From Chloroflexota bacterium (GTDB lineage Bacteria; Chloroflexota; Chloroflexia; Thermomicrobiales; UBA6265), in assembly GCA_023415845.1 (NCBI GenBank), contig JAEZJB010000066.1:1-13248 (forward strand): a stretch of DNA of 13,248 bases. Direction: 5' to 3'. Shown one piece after another: positions 1 to 8,900 of the stretch (position 1 is its first letter; each line of letters starts with the position of its first letter). The notes below the pieces were generated by a model. That model had not been told where the DNA came from. It made no database searches and worked only from the letters and a program-made list of their open reading frames with translations. The position numbers and the translations under genes were made by a program.

Positions 1-1
1 C

Positions 2-1126
2 ATCGCGGTGTCTGAAGCCGCACGCGCCCTGCGCGCCGAGGGGATCGACGTGATCGACCTTGGCGGTGGTGATCCGGACTTCATCACGCCGCAGCACATC
101 CGGGACGCGGCGATCGCGGCGATGAACAGCGGCGACACCCACTACGTCGGTGGAGCCGGGACACCGGAGTTTCGCAAGGCGATCTCGAACAAGTTGCAGC
201 AAGACAACCGGATCGTCGCTCACCACAATGGTGAGATCCTGGTGACGCCGGGCGGAAAGTTCGCCCTGTTCCTGGCGGCCCAGGCGTTCGTGGAGCCCGG
301 CGTGGACGTGATGGTGCTCGAGCCGGCGTGGGTGTCGTACGTGCCGATCGTGGAACTGGCCGGCGGCACGGCGGTGCGCGTTGGGCTGGACCCGAACGAC
401 AACTTCCGGGTGACACGAGAGATCCTTGAAGCTCACGTCACTCCGAACACCCGGATCATCCTGCTCAACTCGCCGAACAACCCGACCGGGCGCGTGATGA
501 CGCGCGAGGAGGCGGAAGCGATCGCCTCGTTTGCCAACCAGCACGATCTGATGGTCTGGACCGACGAGATGTACGAAAAGATCGTCTATGACGGTCGGGA
601 GCATCTCAGCCTGGCGACGTTCCCCGGGATGGTCGAGCGGACACTGACGTTCAACGGACTCTCCAAGGCGTACGCGATGACCGGCTGGCGGCTGGGATAC
701 GTTGCGGGCCCGAAGGCGTTCATTTCGCAACTGGGAGTGGTGAACAGCCACGCCACGACGTGTGCAACGTCATTCGCGCAGGCCGGTGGCACTGCCGCGC
801 TGACCGGGCCGCAGGATGTCATTCGGGAAATGGTTTCGGCCTGGGACCGGCGGCGACACCTGATTACGGACGGTATCAACAGCATCCAGGGACTGAAGAC
901 GAATCTCGTCGAAGGTGCGTTCTATTCGTTCGTCGATGCGCGAGAGATCGAACCGGACTCGGTCAAGCTGGCCGACCGCATCCTGAAGGAGGTCCACGTC
1001 GGCGTAGTGCCGGGGTTGGCATTCGGGAATTCGGGCGAGGGGCACTTCCGCCTGTCGTTCGCGACCAGCGACGACGAACTCAACCGAACCGTCGAGCGGC
1101 TGGGCAAGATGTTCGGGTACCGGTAG
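2..1126 (+). CDS. Class I PLP-dependent aminotransferase (aspartate aminotransferase-like), 5' end cut by window
   Basis: Fold-type I aminotransferase that moves an amino group between an amino acid and a 2-oxo acid through pyridoxal phosphate. Numbering from the GTG at position 8, it has the N-terminal substrate-loop motif GGGDPDF (19-25) and NSPNNPTG (154-161). It also has WTDEMYE with the cofactor-nitrogen aspartate D186, the Schiff-base lysine K220 in LSKAYAMTGWRLGY, and a C-terminal RLSFA arginine that would hold the substrate carboxylate. The frame is open through codons ATC GCG before the GTG, and the family normally carries about 20 more residues there. The GTG is therefore probably internal and the true start lies outside the window. 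The RidA gene follows 55 bases downstream and is probably co-transcribed. Substrate cannot be fixed from sequence: aspartate, aromatic/prephenate or alanine are all possible. Family call is firm, specificity is not. Confidence 0.93.
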   Translation: MAVSEAARALRAEGIDVIDLGGGDPDFITPQHIRDAAIAAMNSGDTHYVGGAGTPEFRKAISNKLQQDNRIVAHHNGEILVTPGGKFALFLAAQAFVEPGVDVMVLEPAWVSYVPIVELAGGTAVRVGLDPNDNFRVTREILEAHVTPNTRIILLNSPNNPTGRVMTREEAEAIASFANQHDLMVWTDEMYEKIVYDGREHLSLATFPGMVERTLTFNGLSKAYAMTGWRLGYVAGPKAFISQLGVVNSHATTCATSFAQAGGTAALTGPQDVIREMVSAWDRRRHLITDGINSIQGLKTNLVEGAFYSFVDAREIEPDSVKLADRILKEVHVGVVPGLAFGNSGEGHFRLSFATSDDELNRTVERLGKMFGYR

Positions 1127-1170
1127 GTTCCGGAATTGCGTTTGCGATCTTCCATCATCATGAGTCATGC

Positions 1171-1175
1171 AGGAG
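1171..1175 (+). promoter_or_regulatory. Ribosome binding site deciding the RidA start
   Basis: AGGAG lies 6 bases before the ATG at 1182. An in-frame ATG at 1167 lies upstream of this site and has no Shine-Dalgarno of its own, so 1182 is preferred. Confidence 0.75.
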
Positions 1176-1181
1176 TGGTCA

Positions 1182-1631
1182 ATGTCGGCTGAGCAGCGTC
1201 TGATTGAACTCGGGATCGAATTACCGGAGCCGGTATCGCCCGCCGCCAACTACGTGCGGTATCAACTCATCGGAAACCAGTTGTGGATTTCGGGCACCGG
1301 CCCAGCAGACGACATGCCGACAGGCAAGGTCGACTCGGAAGTCAGCATCGATGAGGCCTACCAGGTCGCCCGCTCGGTGGGTTTGCAGATCCTGGCGACG
1401 GCCAAGGCTGCGCTCGGATCGCTCGACCGGATCACCGGCACGATCAAGGTGCTGGGGATGGTAAACAGTGACCCCAACTTCCAACGGCACCCCCTGGTGA
1501 TCAATGGGTGTTCGGACCTGCTGGTCGAAGTGCTTGGCGAAGCGGGGCGTCACACCCGGTCTGCGGTAGGATTTGCCTCGCTGCCCAACTCAATCAGTGT
1601 GGAGATTGAAGCAGCCTTTGTGGTGGAATAG
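1182..1631 (+). CDS. RidA/YjgF/UK114-family protein (enamine/imine deaminase-like)
   Basis: A 149-residue member of the RidA superfamily, in the longer YjgF-like subgroup that begins with a motif like LGIELPEPVSPAANYV and continues to GNQLWISGTGP (31-41). RidA proteins hydrolyse reactive 2-aminoacrylate and related enamine/imine intermediates released by PLP enzymes. The arginine expected to bind the substrate carboxylate is visible as R126 in HTRSAVGFASLP. The acidic VEIEAAF strand (140-146) follows. Start chosen at 1182 because of the AGGAG site; an ATG five codons upstream is the alternative. It sits directly after an aminotransferase, a source of such intermediates, which fits a protective role. 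Long-subgroup members are poorly characterised, so the exact substrate is inferred. Confidence 0.88.
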   Translation: MSAEQRLIELGIELPEPVSPAANYVRYQLIGNQLWISGTGPADDMPTGKVDSEVSIDEAYQVARSVGLQILATAKAALGSLDRITGTIKVLGMVNSDPNFQRHPLVINGCSDLLVEVLGEAGRHTRSAVGFASLPNSISVEIEAAFVVE

Positions 1632-1639
1632 GCGCCACA

Positions 1640-1660
1640 GCGAATCTCCCCGGGATTCGC
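1640..1660 (+). terminator. Possible hairpin terminator after RidA
   Basis: A perfect 7-bp inverted repeat, GCGAATC/GATTCGC with a 7-base loop, begins 8 bases after the RidA stop codon. No T-run follows, so intrinsic termination is uncertain. It may instead be a 3' stability structure. The remaining gap up to greA (1661-1767) shows no convincing promoter by eye. Confidence 0.35.
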
Positions 1661-1767
1661 CAGAGAATCGGACCTCGGTCTCGCCCTCATGACGCGCGAC
1701 TGATCCAGACGAACCGCCTGCCTGCCCACGACACGCGCAGCGACGACACAAAGGAGTTTTTGCCCCC

Positions 1768-2238
1768 ATGGACAAGAAGCCGATCCCCGTTACCAGGGAG
1801 GGTCACGCCCGGCTGACCGAAGAACTCCGCGAGTTGGTGGAAGTCAAGCGACCAGAGATCGTGGCAGCCGTCGCCGAGGCGCGATCGCATGGTGACCTGC
1901 GTGAGAACGCGGCCTACGACGCGGCACGGCAGGACCAGGCGATGATCGAGAAGCGCATCGCCGAGCTGGAAGGCATGCTGCGGAACGCGGTGGTGCTGGA
2001 TGACGGCGAAACGTCGAAGTCGGGCGTGATTGGCGTCGGCAGCAAGGTGACCGTCGACTTCGGTGGCGAAGAAGAGGTGTATACGCTCGTCGGAGCCATC
2101 GAAGCGAAGCCATCGCAAAACCTGATCTCGACCGAGTCGCCGATTGGCAAGGCACTGCGTGGAAAGCGAGCCGGTGACACCACGGTAGTGGAAACGCCAG
2201 GCGGCTCGACTACCGTGACCATCAAAGCCGTTGGATAA
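1768..2238 (+). CDS. greA: Transcription elongation factor GreA
   Basis: GreA enters the RNA polymerase secondary channel and stimulates cleavage of backtracked RNA, rescuing arrested complexes. The 156-residue length matches the family (about 158). The N-terminal coiled-coil (roughly 8-78) carries the tip motif HGDLRENAAY, with the two acidic residues D43 and E46 that help place the catalytic magnesium. The C-terminal FKBP-like domain shows the signature SPIGKALRGKRAGD followed by the PGG..TVTI strand. An AGGAG at 1751-1755 precedes the ATG with a long spacing of about 12 bases. The stop codon overlaps the putative start of the next gene. Identification is secure. Confidence 0.96.
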   Translation: MDKKPIPVTREGHARLTEELRELVEVKRPEIVAAVAEARSHGDLRENAAYDAARQDQAMIEKRIAELEGMLRNAVVLDDGETSKSGVIGVGSKVTVDFGGEEEVYTLVGAIEAKPSQNLISTESPIGKALRGKRAGDTTVVETPGGSTTVTIKAVG

Positions 2239-3079
2239 CATCCGGCGCTCGATCAGGCGGGTGCTGCCTGGCAAACAGCAGCTTGACGTGGTCGGACGAT
2301 CAGTCCGCCATCCGCTCTGGTGGCTACCGGATCCTGTCGCAAACCAGGACGAAGCGTACCGGCGCATCTGGCAGAATCTCCGCTCCCTGTCGGAGACTGC
2401 CGATGGCCGACACGACAACGAAGCATGGCGAAGTCACACCGGACACTTCGCCATGTGTTGTGTCCGGGTGCCGATCGGCGCGATGAGTCCCGCCTTCGAC
2501 GACCTGCGTGCGGCGTTGACGCAGTTTCCATTCGTGCGCCTGCACCCCGATACCTTCCTGCACATTCCGCTGCAGGAGATTGGATACCTGGTGAAGGATC
2601 CCGAGCGGCGGGACGAACTCTCGGAAACGCAACTCGAAGAATTCATTGGCCTGGCGGCGCGGCCACTGCTCGATTTTCCCGTGTTTCCGATCGAGCTGGG
2701 GCCGGTGAACTCATTCGCTGATGCCGCGTTCCTCGATGTCAACGACAATGGCTGGCTCTCGCGGATTCATCGGCGACTGATGGATTTTTCCACCGTTCCG
2801 CCGAGCACCAGGTATCCGTATGTACCGCACATGACCATCGCCCATTACGACCGGGTGGCACCGATCGGCAACCTGCCGGCGGTGCTGGCGGAGTGGCGCG
2901 ACCAGATGCTTGGTTCGTTCGAGGCGCGGCAGGTCGATGTTGTGCTGCTCGATACGCGGGAGACATTCCCACCGTTCGAGCTGGCGCACTCGTTTCCGCT
3001 TGGTACCACTCGCGCGACTGGCGAGATACCGACGCGGCCGAGTCCCGGCGCTGAGCATATCGGGGTGCATACGGTGTAG
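2231..3079 (+). CDS. Probable 2H phosphoesterase-like (2'-5' RNA ligase superfamily) protein
   Basis: A protein of up to 282 residues with no close named homologue recognised. The second half contains YVPHMTIAHY (197-206), a classic H-x-T motif (H200, T202) of 2H phosphoesterases. These proteins act on 2',3'-cyclic phosphate or 2'-5' phosphodiester RNA ends. The matching first motif would be FLHIPL (109-114), with H111 but proline in place of the usual Thr/Ser, so catalysis may be altered or absent. Spacing of about 90 residues between the two motifs fits the family. The TTG start at 2231 overlaps the greA stop by 8 bases and has no visible Shine-Dalgarno. In-frame GTG codons at 2261 and 2288 are alternatives, as the conserved part seems to begin near residue 27. 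The tail after about residue 260 looks disordered. Translational coupling to greA is likely. Confidence 0.6.
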   Translation: MDNIRRSIRRVLPGKQQLDVVGRSVRHPLWWLPDPVANQDEAYRRIWQNLRSLSETADGRHDNEAWRSHTGHFAMCCVRVPIGAMSPAFDDLRAALTQFPFVRLHPDTFLHIPLQEIGYLVKDPERRDELSETQLEEFIGLAARPLLDFPVFPIELGPVNSFADAAFLDVNDNGWLSRIHRRLMDFSTVPPSTRYPYVPHMTIAHYDRVAPIGNLPAVLAEWRDQMLGSFEARQVDVVLLDTRETFPPFELAHSFPLGTTRATGEIPTRPSPGAEHIGVHTV

Positions 3080-3158
3080 TGCCTCGCCGGTCAGAACGGT
3101 AATTGATGCACTTGCCCGGCGTCATCGGCATATGGATTCACGAAGAGAGATCAAAGAG

Positions 3159-3190
3159 GACGACGGCTGGAGATATCTCCGGCCGTCGTC
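3159..3190. terminator. Palindromic hairpin, probable bidirectional terminator between convergent genes
   Basis: GACGACGGC (3159-3167) is complementary to 3182-3190. The interior GGAGATATCTCC is itself palindromic. One T/G pair joins the two parts, giving a near-continuous 16-bp inverted repeat. It lies 79 bases after the stop of the plus-strand 2H gene and 25 bases after the leuB stop on the minus strand. Reading on the minus strand, CTCTTTG follows the stem; reading on the plus strand there is no T-tract. It most likely ends the leuB transcript and may also stop the plus-strand transcript. Confidence 0.6.
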
Positions 3191-3215
3191 TATCCATTCC
3201 TGCGCAAGTTGGAAA

Positions 3216-4319
3216 CTAGCTCGAGACCGCAGCGGCAACGGCATCACCGAAGGAGGACGTGGTTGCCGAGCCATTGAGCAAGTCAGGCGTGGTGATGCCA
3301 GCGGCGATTGTGGAAAGCGTGGCGTCCTCGACCGCTGCTGCCTCAGTCGCCAGGCCAAGCGACGTGCGGAGCATCATGGCGGCAGAGAGGATCATACCTA
3401 CCGGGTTGGCCTTGCCCTGGCCGGCGATGTCAGGCGCGCTGCCATGGATGGGCTCGTAAAGTCCCGGTCGCCGGCCAGATGACCCGGGAGCGCCGAGGCT
3501 GGCAGATGGCAGGACACCAATGGACCCGCCCAGCACCGAGGCCTCGTCGGTGAGGATGTCGCCGAACATGTTCTCGGTGACGATCACGTCGTAGCTGGAA
3601 GGTGACTGGATGAGCTTCATCGTCATCGCATCGACCAGCATGTGCTCGAGGGTCACGTCCTGATAGTCTTTGGCGACCTCGGTCACGATGGAGCGCCAGA
3701 GTCTGGAGGACGAGAGCACGTTGGCCTTGTCCACGCTGGTGACCTTGCCCTTGCGGTCGCGGGCGAGATCGAACGCGAGGCGAGCAATGCGCTCGATTTC
3801 GTGTTCGCGATAGATGAGCGTGTCAACCGCCACTCGACCGCGCCGTTCACGCCACTGCTTCGATGGCCAGCCGAAATAGAGACCGCCGGTCAACTCACGC
3901 ACAACCAGCACATCGGTGCCAGCCAGAACCTTCGGCTTGATCGGGGTCGCATCGAGGAGGGCATCCATCACCTTGACGGGACGAAGATTGGCATAAAGAC
4001 CGAGGGACTTGCGAATCTTGAGCAGCCCCTGCTCTGGACGAACCTTCGCAGTTGGGTTGTCCCACATTGGTCCGCCGACTGCGCCGAGCAAAATGGCATC
4101 CGCAGCGCGCGCCGCGTCGACATCCTCGTCACGAAGCGCGGTGCCGTAGGCATCGATCGCGCAACCGCCGATCAACAGGTCGTTGTAGACGAGCGTGTGG
4201 CCGAAGCGGCCTGCCACGGCATCGAGCACCTTGCGGGCTTCGGCGACAACGTCCGGCCCCACGCCGTCACCGGCGAAAACGGCAATGGTCGCGGTCACTG
4301 GTGTCTGCTGGTCGGTCAT
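3216..4319 (-). CDS. leuB: 3-isopropylmalate dehydrogenase
   Basis: Cytoplasmic NAD-dependent oxidative decarboxylation of (2R,3S)-3-isopropylmalate to 2-ketoisocaproate, the third step of leucine synthesis. The 367 residues match the family. GDGVGPDVV (18-25) is the N-terminal signature. RELTGGLYFG (141-150) carries substrate-binding Arg and catalytic Tyr148, and SVDKANVL carries catalytic Lys198. The metal aspartates are D230, D254 and D258, the last two in ENMFGDILTDEAS. LYEPIHGSAPDIAGQGKANP (288-306) is the NAD-binding region. The RELTGG sequence favours LeuB over isocitrate or tartrate dehydrogenases, and the leuC-leuD context agrees. It is the last gene of the operon, 75 bases after leuD. 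That gap contains a small 6-bp inverted repeat, TCGCGG/CCGCGA, at 4373-4394 next to the leuD stop. A GGAG lies about 12 bases before the ATG. Confidence 0.97.
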   Translation of the reverse strand: MTDQQTPVTATIAVFAGDGVGPDVVAEARKVLDAVAGRFGHTLVYNDLLIGGCAIDAYGTALRDEDVDAARAADAILLGAVGGPMWDNPTAKVRPEQGLLKIRKSLGLYANLRPVKVMDALLDATPIKPKVLAGTDVLVVRELTGGLYFGWPSKQWRERRGRVAVDTLIYREHEIERIARLAFDLARDRKGKVTSVDKANVLSSSRLWRSIVTEVAKDYQDVTLEHMLVDAMTMKLIQSPSSYDVIVTENMFGDILTDEASVLGGSIGVLPSASLGAPGSSGRRPGLYEPIHGSAPDIAGQGKANPVGMILSAAMMLRTSLGLATEAAAVEDATLSTIAAGITTPDLLNGSATTSSFGDAVAAAVSS

Positions 4320-4394
4320 GTTCCGCTTGATCTCCTGTTCTTGGGCGGCAACTCGGGGGACGGCTGGGTGCCTCGCGGGATGGACGTGCCGCGA

Positions 4395-5012
4395 TCAGGC
4401 CGAGACGGGATCGGGATGGTTCACGCGCGGTTTCCACTCGGGGCGCGTGGACTCGAACTCGGTGATGTCCGCTTCGTGCGTCAGCGTGAGCCCGATATCG
4501 TCGAGGCCGTTGACGAGGCGGTACTGGGTGAAGTCGTCCAGTGGGAAGGTGGTTTCGAGGCCAACGGCGGGCGCCGAAACCGTTCGCTTTTCAACGTCGA
4601 CAATCACCTCAAGGAACGGAACCTCGGCAGCCGCTTCAAGTAACTGGGCGCCAAAGTCGTCCGGGACCAGGACTGGTACGAGACCCGCCTTGGTGGCGTT
4701 GTTGCGGAAGATATCGCCGAACTTCGGCGACACCACGGCCTTGAATCCATAGTCCATCAGGGCCCAGACGGCGTGTTCTCGGGAGGAACCGGTGCCAAAG
4801 TTTGGACCGGCAACCAGCACGGATCCGCCTTCGAACTCGGGTCGGTTGAGGACGAAGTTGGGATCACTTTCCCGCCAGGCGGCGAACAAACCTTCGCCGA
4901 AGCCGGTCCGCTCGACGCGCTTCAGGTAGACGGCCGGAATGATCTGGTCGGTGTCGACATCACTTCGTTCAAGAGGAACGGCACGTCCCTCGATCTTCTT
5001 GACGGCTTCCAT
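4395..5012 (-). CDS. leuD: 3-isopropylmalate dehydratase small subunit
   Basis: Small, swivelling subunit of isopropylmalate isomerase, which with LeuC converts 2-isopropylmalate to 3-isopropylmalate. At 205 residues it matches the bacterial LeuD length (about 200). Signatures are SDVDTDQIIPAVYLKR (17-32), the substrate-specificity loop region that follows, and NFGTGSSREHAVWAL (71-85), the swivel-domain anion-binding loop with the conserved SSREH. Its ATG comes 15 bases after the leuC stop, with AAGGA in that short gap, so the two subunits are likely made together in equal amounts. Confidence 0.96.
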   Translation of the reverse strand: MEAVKKIEGRAVPLERSDVDTDQIIPAVYLKRVERTGFGEGLFAAWRESDPNFVLNRPEFEGGSVLVAGPNFGTGSSREHAVWALMDYGFKAVVSPKFGDIFRNNATKAGLVPVLVPDDFGAQLLEAAAEVPFLEVIVDVEKRTVSAPAVGLETTFPLDDFTQYRLVNGLDDIGLTLTHEADITEFESTRPEWKPRVNHPDPVSA

Positions 5013-5027
5013 GGCCAGAATCCTTCC

Positions 5028-6431
<1,404 letters not shown>

Positions 6432-6436
6432 AGAAG

Positions 6437-6441
6437 CCTCC
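6437..6441 (-). promoter_or_regulatory. Ribosome binding site deciding the leuC start
   Basis: On the minus strand GGAGG is followed by 5 bases and then GTG at 6431-6429. The alternative TTG at 6443 overlaps this site and so cannot use it. Confidence 0.75.
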
Positions 6442-6487
6442 AACGTGATGAAACAACCAATGGGACAGCGGAGACCCGGCCGAACGG

Positions 6488-7219
6488 CTACGGGCGCCGG
6501 CCAGCAAGAATGGCGAGCTCGAGGGCCTTGAAGGGTACGTCAACGTCGACGAAGCCAATCTCTCGCCACCATTCACACTGCAATTCGAGCGGTGCCAGGA
6601 TGTTGGTGTCGGCATCCTGACGCTTGTGAAAGGCTCTCTCGACATCTTCGCGCGTGCTGGCATCGGTGACAACATGGTGAATGCGATCGATGAGCAATCC
6701 CTGGAACGCTGCCTCATAGCGATCATTCACCGATTTGACGTGCTCGAGATTGATGAACCACCCGCCACTGACCAGCATTTCGAAAACTTCGGCGTACAGC
6801 GAGAACTTCCGCTCATCAGGCAAATGGTGGATGGCATAGCGCGAGATGACCAGATCGAACGGACCGATTGCGTCCACCGAGGCGCGCCAGTCGCTCGTCA
6901 ACAAGTCGCCATCGATCGTGGTGACATCCAGCGATGTGGCGGCAAACCGTTGTCGAGCCATCTCCAGCATCGGCGGCGAGAAGTCGACGAGCACCGCCTT
7001 CTCGACTGGAAATTGATCGACGATGGCCTGGGCCGCGATACCATCCCCACACCCAAGGTCGAGGATTCGGCGGGGTTCGGCACCGTGGGCCCGCAGGACG
7101 CGGGCCACGATGTCGAACTGGGCATCGACGAACGGGATGCCCTGCCGTGAGAGTCCATACGAGTCGACCGTGTCGGCGCGCTGCCAGATCACGTCCTTCC
7201 GGGCTGATGACTCAACCAT
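6488..7219 (-). CDS. Class I SAM-dependent methyltransferase inside the leu operon
   Basis: A 243-residue cytosolic methyltransferase with the Rossmann-like fold. Motif I is ILDLGCGDG (52-60), binding SAM. The acidic residue at the end of strand 2 is D79 in VLVDFS, and SRYAIHHLPDERK (126-138) is motif IV/post-motif. The domain is followed by a helical cap (about 160-205) and a C-terminal strand pair ending in ELAILAGRRP. This layout is common in small-molecule methyltransferases of the Methyltransf_25 kind. No transmembrane segment or signal peptide is visible. Its ATG lies just 5 bases after the leuA stop and leuC follows 56 bases later, so it is embedded in the operon and probably translationally coupled to leuA. 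Shine-Dalgarno is weak. Substrate unknown; a carboxyl methyltransferase on an isopropylmalate-type acid, like trans-aconitate methyltransferase, is one idea. Accidental cargo is another. Confidence 0.9.
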   Translation of the reverse strand: MVESSARKDVIWQRADTVDSYGLSRQGIPFVDAQFDIVARVLRAHGAEPRRILDLGCGDGIAAQAIVDQFPVEKAVLVDFSPPMLEMARQRFAATSLDVTTIDGDLLTSDWRASVDAIGPFDLVISRYAIHHLPDERKFSLYAEVFEMLVSGGWFINLEHVKSVNDRYEAAFQGLLIDRIHHVVTDASTREDVERAFHKRQDADTNILAPLELQCEWWREIGFVDVDVPFKALELAILAGRRP

Positions 7220-7224
7220 CCGGA

Positions 7225-8811
7225 CTACGTCCAGCGGGAGGTGGAGGACCCCATCAGCACGGTATCGGGCCGTGACTGGACGTACTGGCCAAGGGCGGCA
7301 AGATAGGCGCGAGCGCTGGCCTCAACGATATCGGTAGCGAGGCCGTGGCCCGTATAGATATCGCCGTTGACCTTAATGCGGACGTGGACCTGGCCCTGGG
7401 CGTCTTCGCCGGGGGTGACGGCCTCGACATGGTAGTAGGTCAACTCGTTGTCGACCTGAATGACGGAGTCGATGGCCGTGAAGAGGGCATTGACGGGGCC
7501 GTTGCCCTCAGCATCGCCGGCAAATTCCTCGCCGTCGCGACCGATGACCACGCTAGCCGTGGCCGCACCACCAGTGCCGATGTTGGCGTTCCAGCGAACG
7601 AGCTGGAGGGGGGCGGATTCGACGGCAAGCTCGTCAGTCACCAGGGCGGTGATGTCGGCGCCGGTCACGTTCTTCTTGCGGTCAGCGAGATCCAGGAACC
7701 GATGATAGACCGAATCGACCCGATCATCCTCGACCTTGAGGCCAAGCTCCTTCAGGGCGTTGCGGAATCCGGCGCGGCCCGAGTGCTTGCCGAGCACCAG
7801 CTTGGTGCCCTCCCACCCAACATCTTCCGGGGTCATGATCTCGTACGTCTGCCGATTCTTGAGCATGCCGTCCTGGTGAATGCCAGCTTCGTGGGCGAAG
7901 GCATTGGCGCCAACAATCGCCTTGTTCACCTGCACGGCCACACCGGTCAATGAAGAGACCAGGCGACTGGTGGGCACGAGCCGCTGGGTTTCAACCCGCG
8001 TCCAGGCATTACTGAACTGCTCGCCACGGGTGGCCAGCCCCATGACAACTTCCTCCAGCGCGGTGTTGCCGGCGCGTTCGCCAATGCCATTGATGGTCAC
8101 TTCGACCTGCCGGGCACCGGCGCCAACCGCCGCCAGCGTATTGGCCGTACCCATACCAAGGTCGTCATGGCAATGGACCGAGATGATGCAGTTCTCAATG
8201 CCTTCGACGTTGTTTTTCAGGTGTTGAATTAGCGCAATGAACTCGGCGGGTGTGGTGTAGCCAACCGTATCAGGGACATTCAGCGTCGTGGCACCGGCCT
8301 TGATGGCGGTGGAAAAGACCTGGACCAGGTAGTCCGGATCGGACCGGGTTGCGTCCTCACAAGAGAACTCGACATCGGCGACCAGGTTGCGGGCCAGCGC
8401 GACGGACTGCGCCACACGCTCGAGCACCTGCTCGCGGGTCATCCGCAGCTTGTATTCGAGATGGATGTCCGAGGTAGCGATGAACGTGTGGATGCGCGGG
8501 TTCTCGGCCTCGCGAACGGCCTGCGCAGCGCGTTCGATATCGTGCTGATTTGCCCGGGCAAGCCCAGCGACAGTGACGCCCTTGACCCGGTTGGCAATGC
8601 TTCGTACCGCTTCGAAGTCGCCTGGTGAAGCAGCAGGGAACCCAGCTTCGATCACGTCGACCTTCAGCGCGACGAGGGCATCGGCCACTTCCAGCTTCTC
8701 GTCGGCTGTAAGCGTCGCCCCTGGCGACTGCTCGCCATCGCGGAGGGTGGTGTCGAATACAACAACGCGCGAGGCTGGATCCTGTACTACGTCATTTACC
8801 CGGTCGGTCAT
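7225..8811 (-). CDS. leuA: 2-isopropylmalate synthase
   Basis: Condenses 2-ketoisovalerate with acetyl-CoA, the committed and leucine-inhibited step of leucine synthesis. The 528 residues comprise an HMGL-like TIM barrel (about 15-285), linker subdomains, and a C-terminal LeuA allosteric domain (about 395-515). The barrel begins with FDTTLRDGEQSPG (19-31), with catalytic Arg24 and metal ligand Asp25. HCHDDLGMGTANT carries metal ligands H213 and H215, and GERAGNT has N249. HEAGIHQDGML (307-317) is the subdomain signature. The presence of the full C-terminal domain supports feedback inhibition by leucine and argues against a homocitrate or citramalate synthase, though citramalate synthase cannot be wholly excluded. 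It follows ilvC by 89 bases, which hold a hairpin, and leads directly into the methyltransferase gene. Shine-Dalgarno is weak. Confidence 0.95.
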   Translation of the reverse strand: MTDRVNDVVQDPASRVVVFDTTLRDGEQSPGATLTADEKLEVADALVALKVDVIEAGFPAASPGDFEAVRSIANRVKGVTVAGLARANQHDIERAAQAVREAENPRIHTFIATSDIHLEYKLRMTREQVLERVAQSVALARNLVADVEFSCEDATRSDPDYLVQVFSTAIKAGATTLNVPDTVGYTTPAEFIALIQHLKNNVEGIENCIISVHCHDDLGMGTANTLAAVGAGARQVEVTINGIGERAGNTALEEVVMGLATRGEQFSNAWTRVETQRLVPTSRLVSSLTGVAVQVNKAIVGANAFAHEAGIHQDGMLKNRQTYEIMTPEDVGWEGTKLVLGKHSGRAGFRNALKELGLKVEDDRVDSVYHRFLDLADRKKNVTGADITALVTDELAVESAPLQLVRWNANIGTGGAATASVVIGRDGEEFAGDAEGNGPVNALFTAIDSVIQVDNELTYYHVEAVTPGEDAQGQVHVRIKVNGDIYTGHGLATDIVEASARAYLAALGQYVQSRPDTVLMGSSTSRWT

Positions 8812-8854
8812 GTCCTGTCTCTCATTTCGTCGTGAGGGCGTCGACCCGGGCGGG

Positions 8855-8887
8855 CCGGGAACAGGGAGGCAACCCCCTTGTTCCCGG
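8855..8887 (-). terminator. Intergenic hairpin between ilvC and leuA
   Basis: CCGGGAACAGGG (8855-8866) pairs with CCCTTGTTCCCGG (8875-8887), leaving one bulged T and a loop of about eight bases. It starts 14 bases after the ilvC stop. There is no T-run on the minus strand, so it may be a partial terminator, an RNA-processing or stability element, or a site where expression is stepped down before the leu genes. Confidence 0.45.
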
Positions 8888-8900
8888 CGCCGCCAGGAGC

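Noticed and set aside
3642..4643. 333-codon plus-strand open frame spanning leuB and leuD
   Set aside because: It crosses two well-identified minus-strand genes and their gap, with no recognisable domain. Shadow of the real genes.
6432..6443. TTG start for leuC at 6443
   Set aside because: The TTG overlaps the GGAGG that best serves the GTG at 6431, and the shorter product matches the usual LeuC N-terminus and length.
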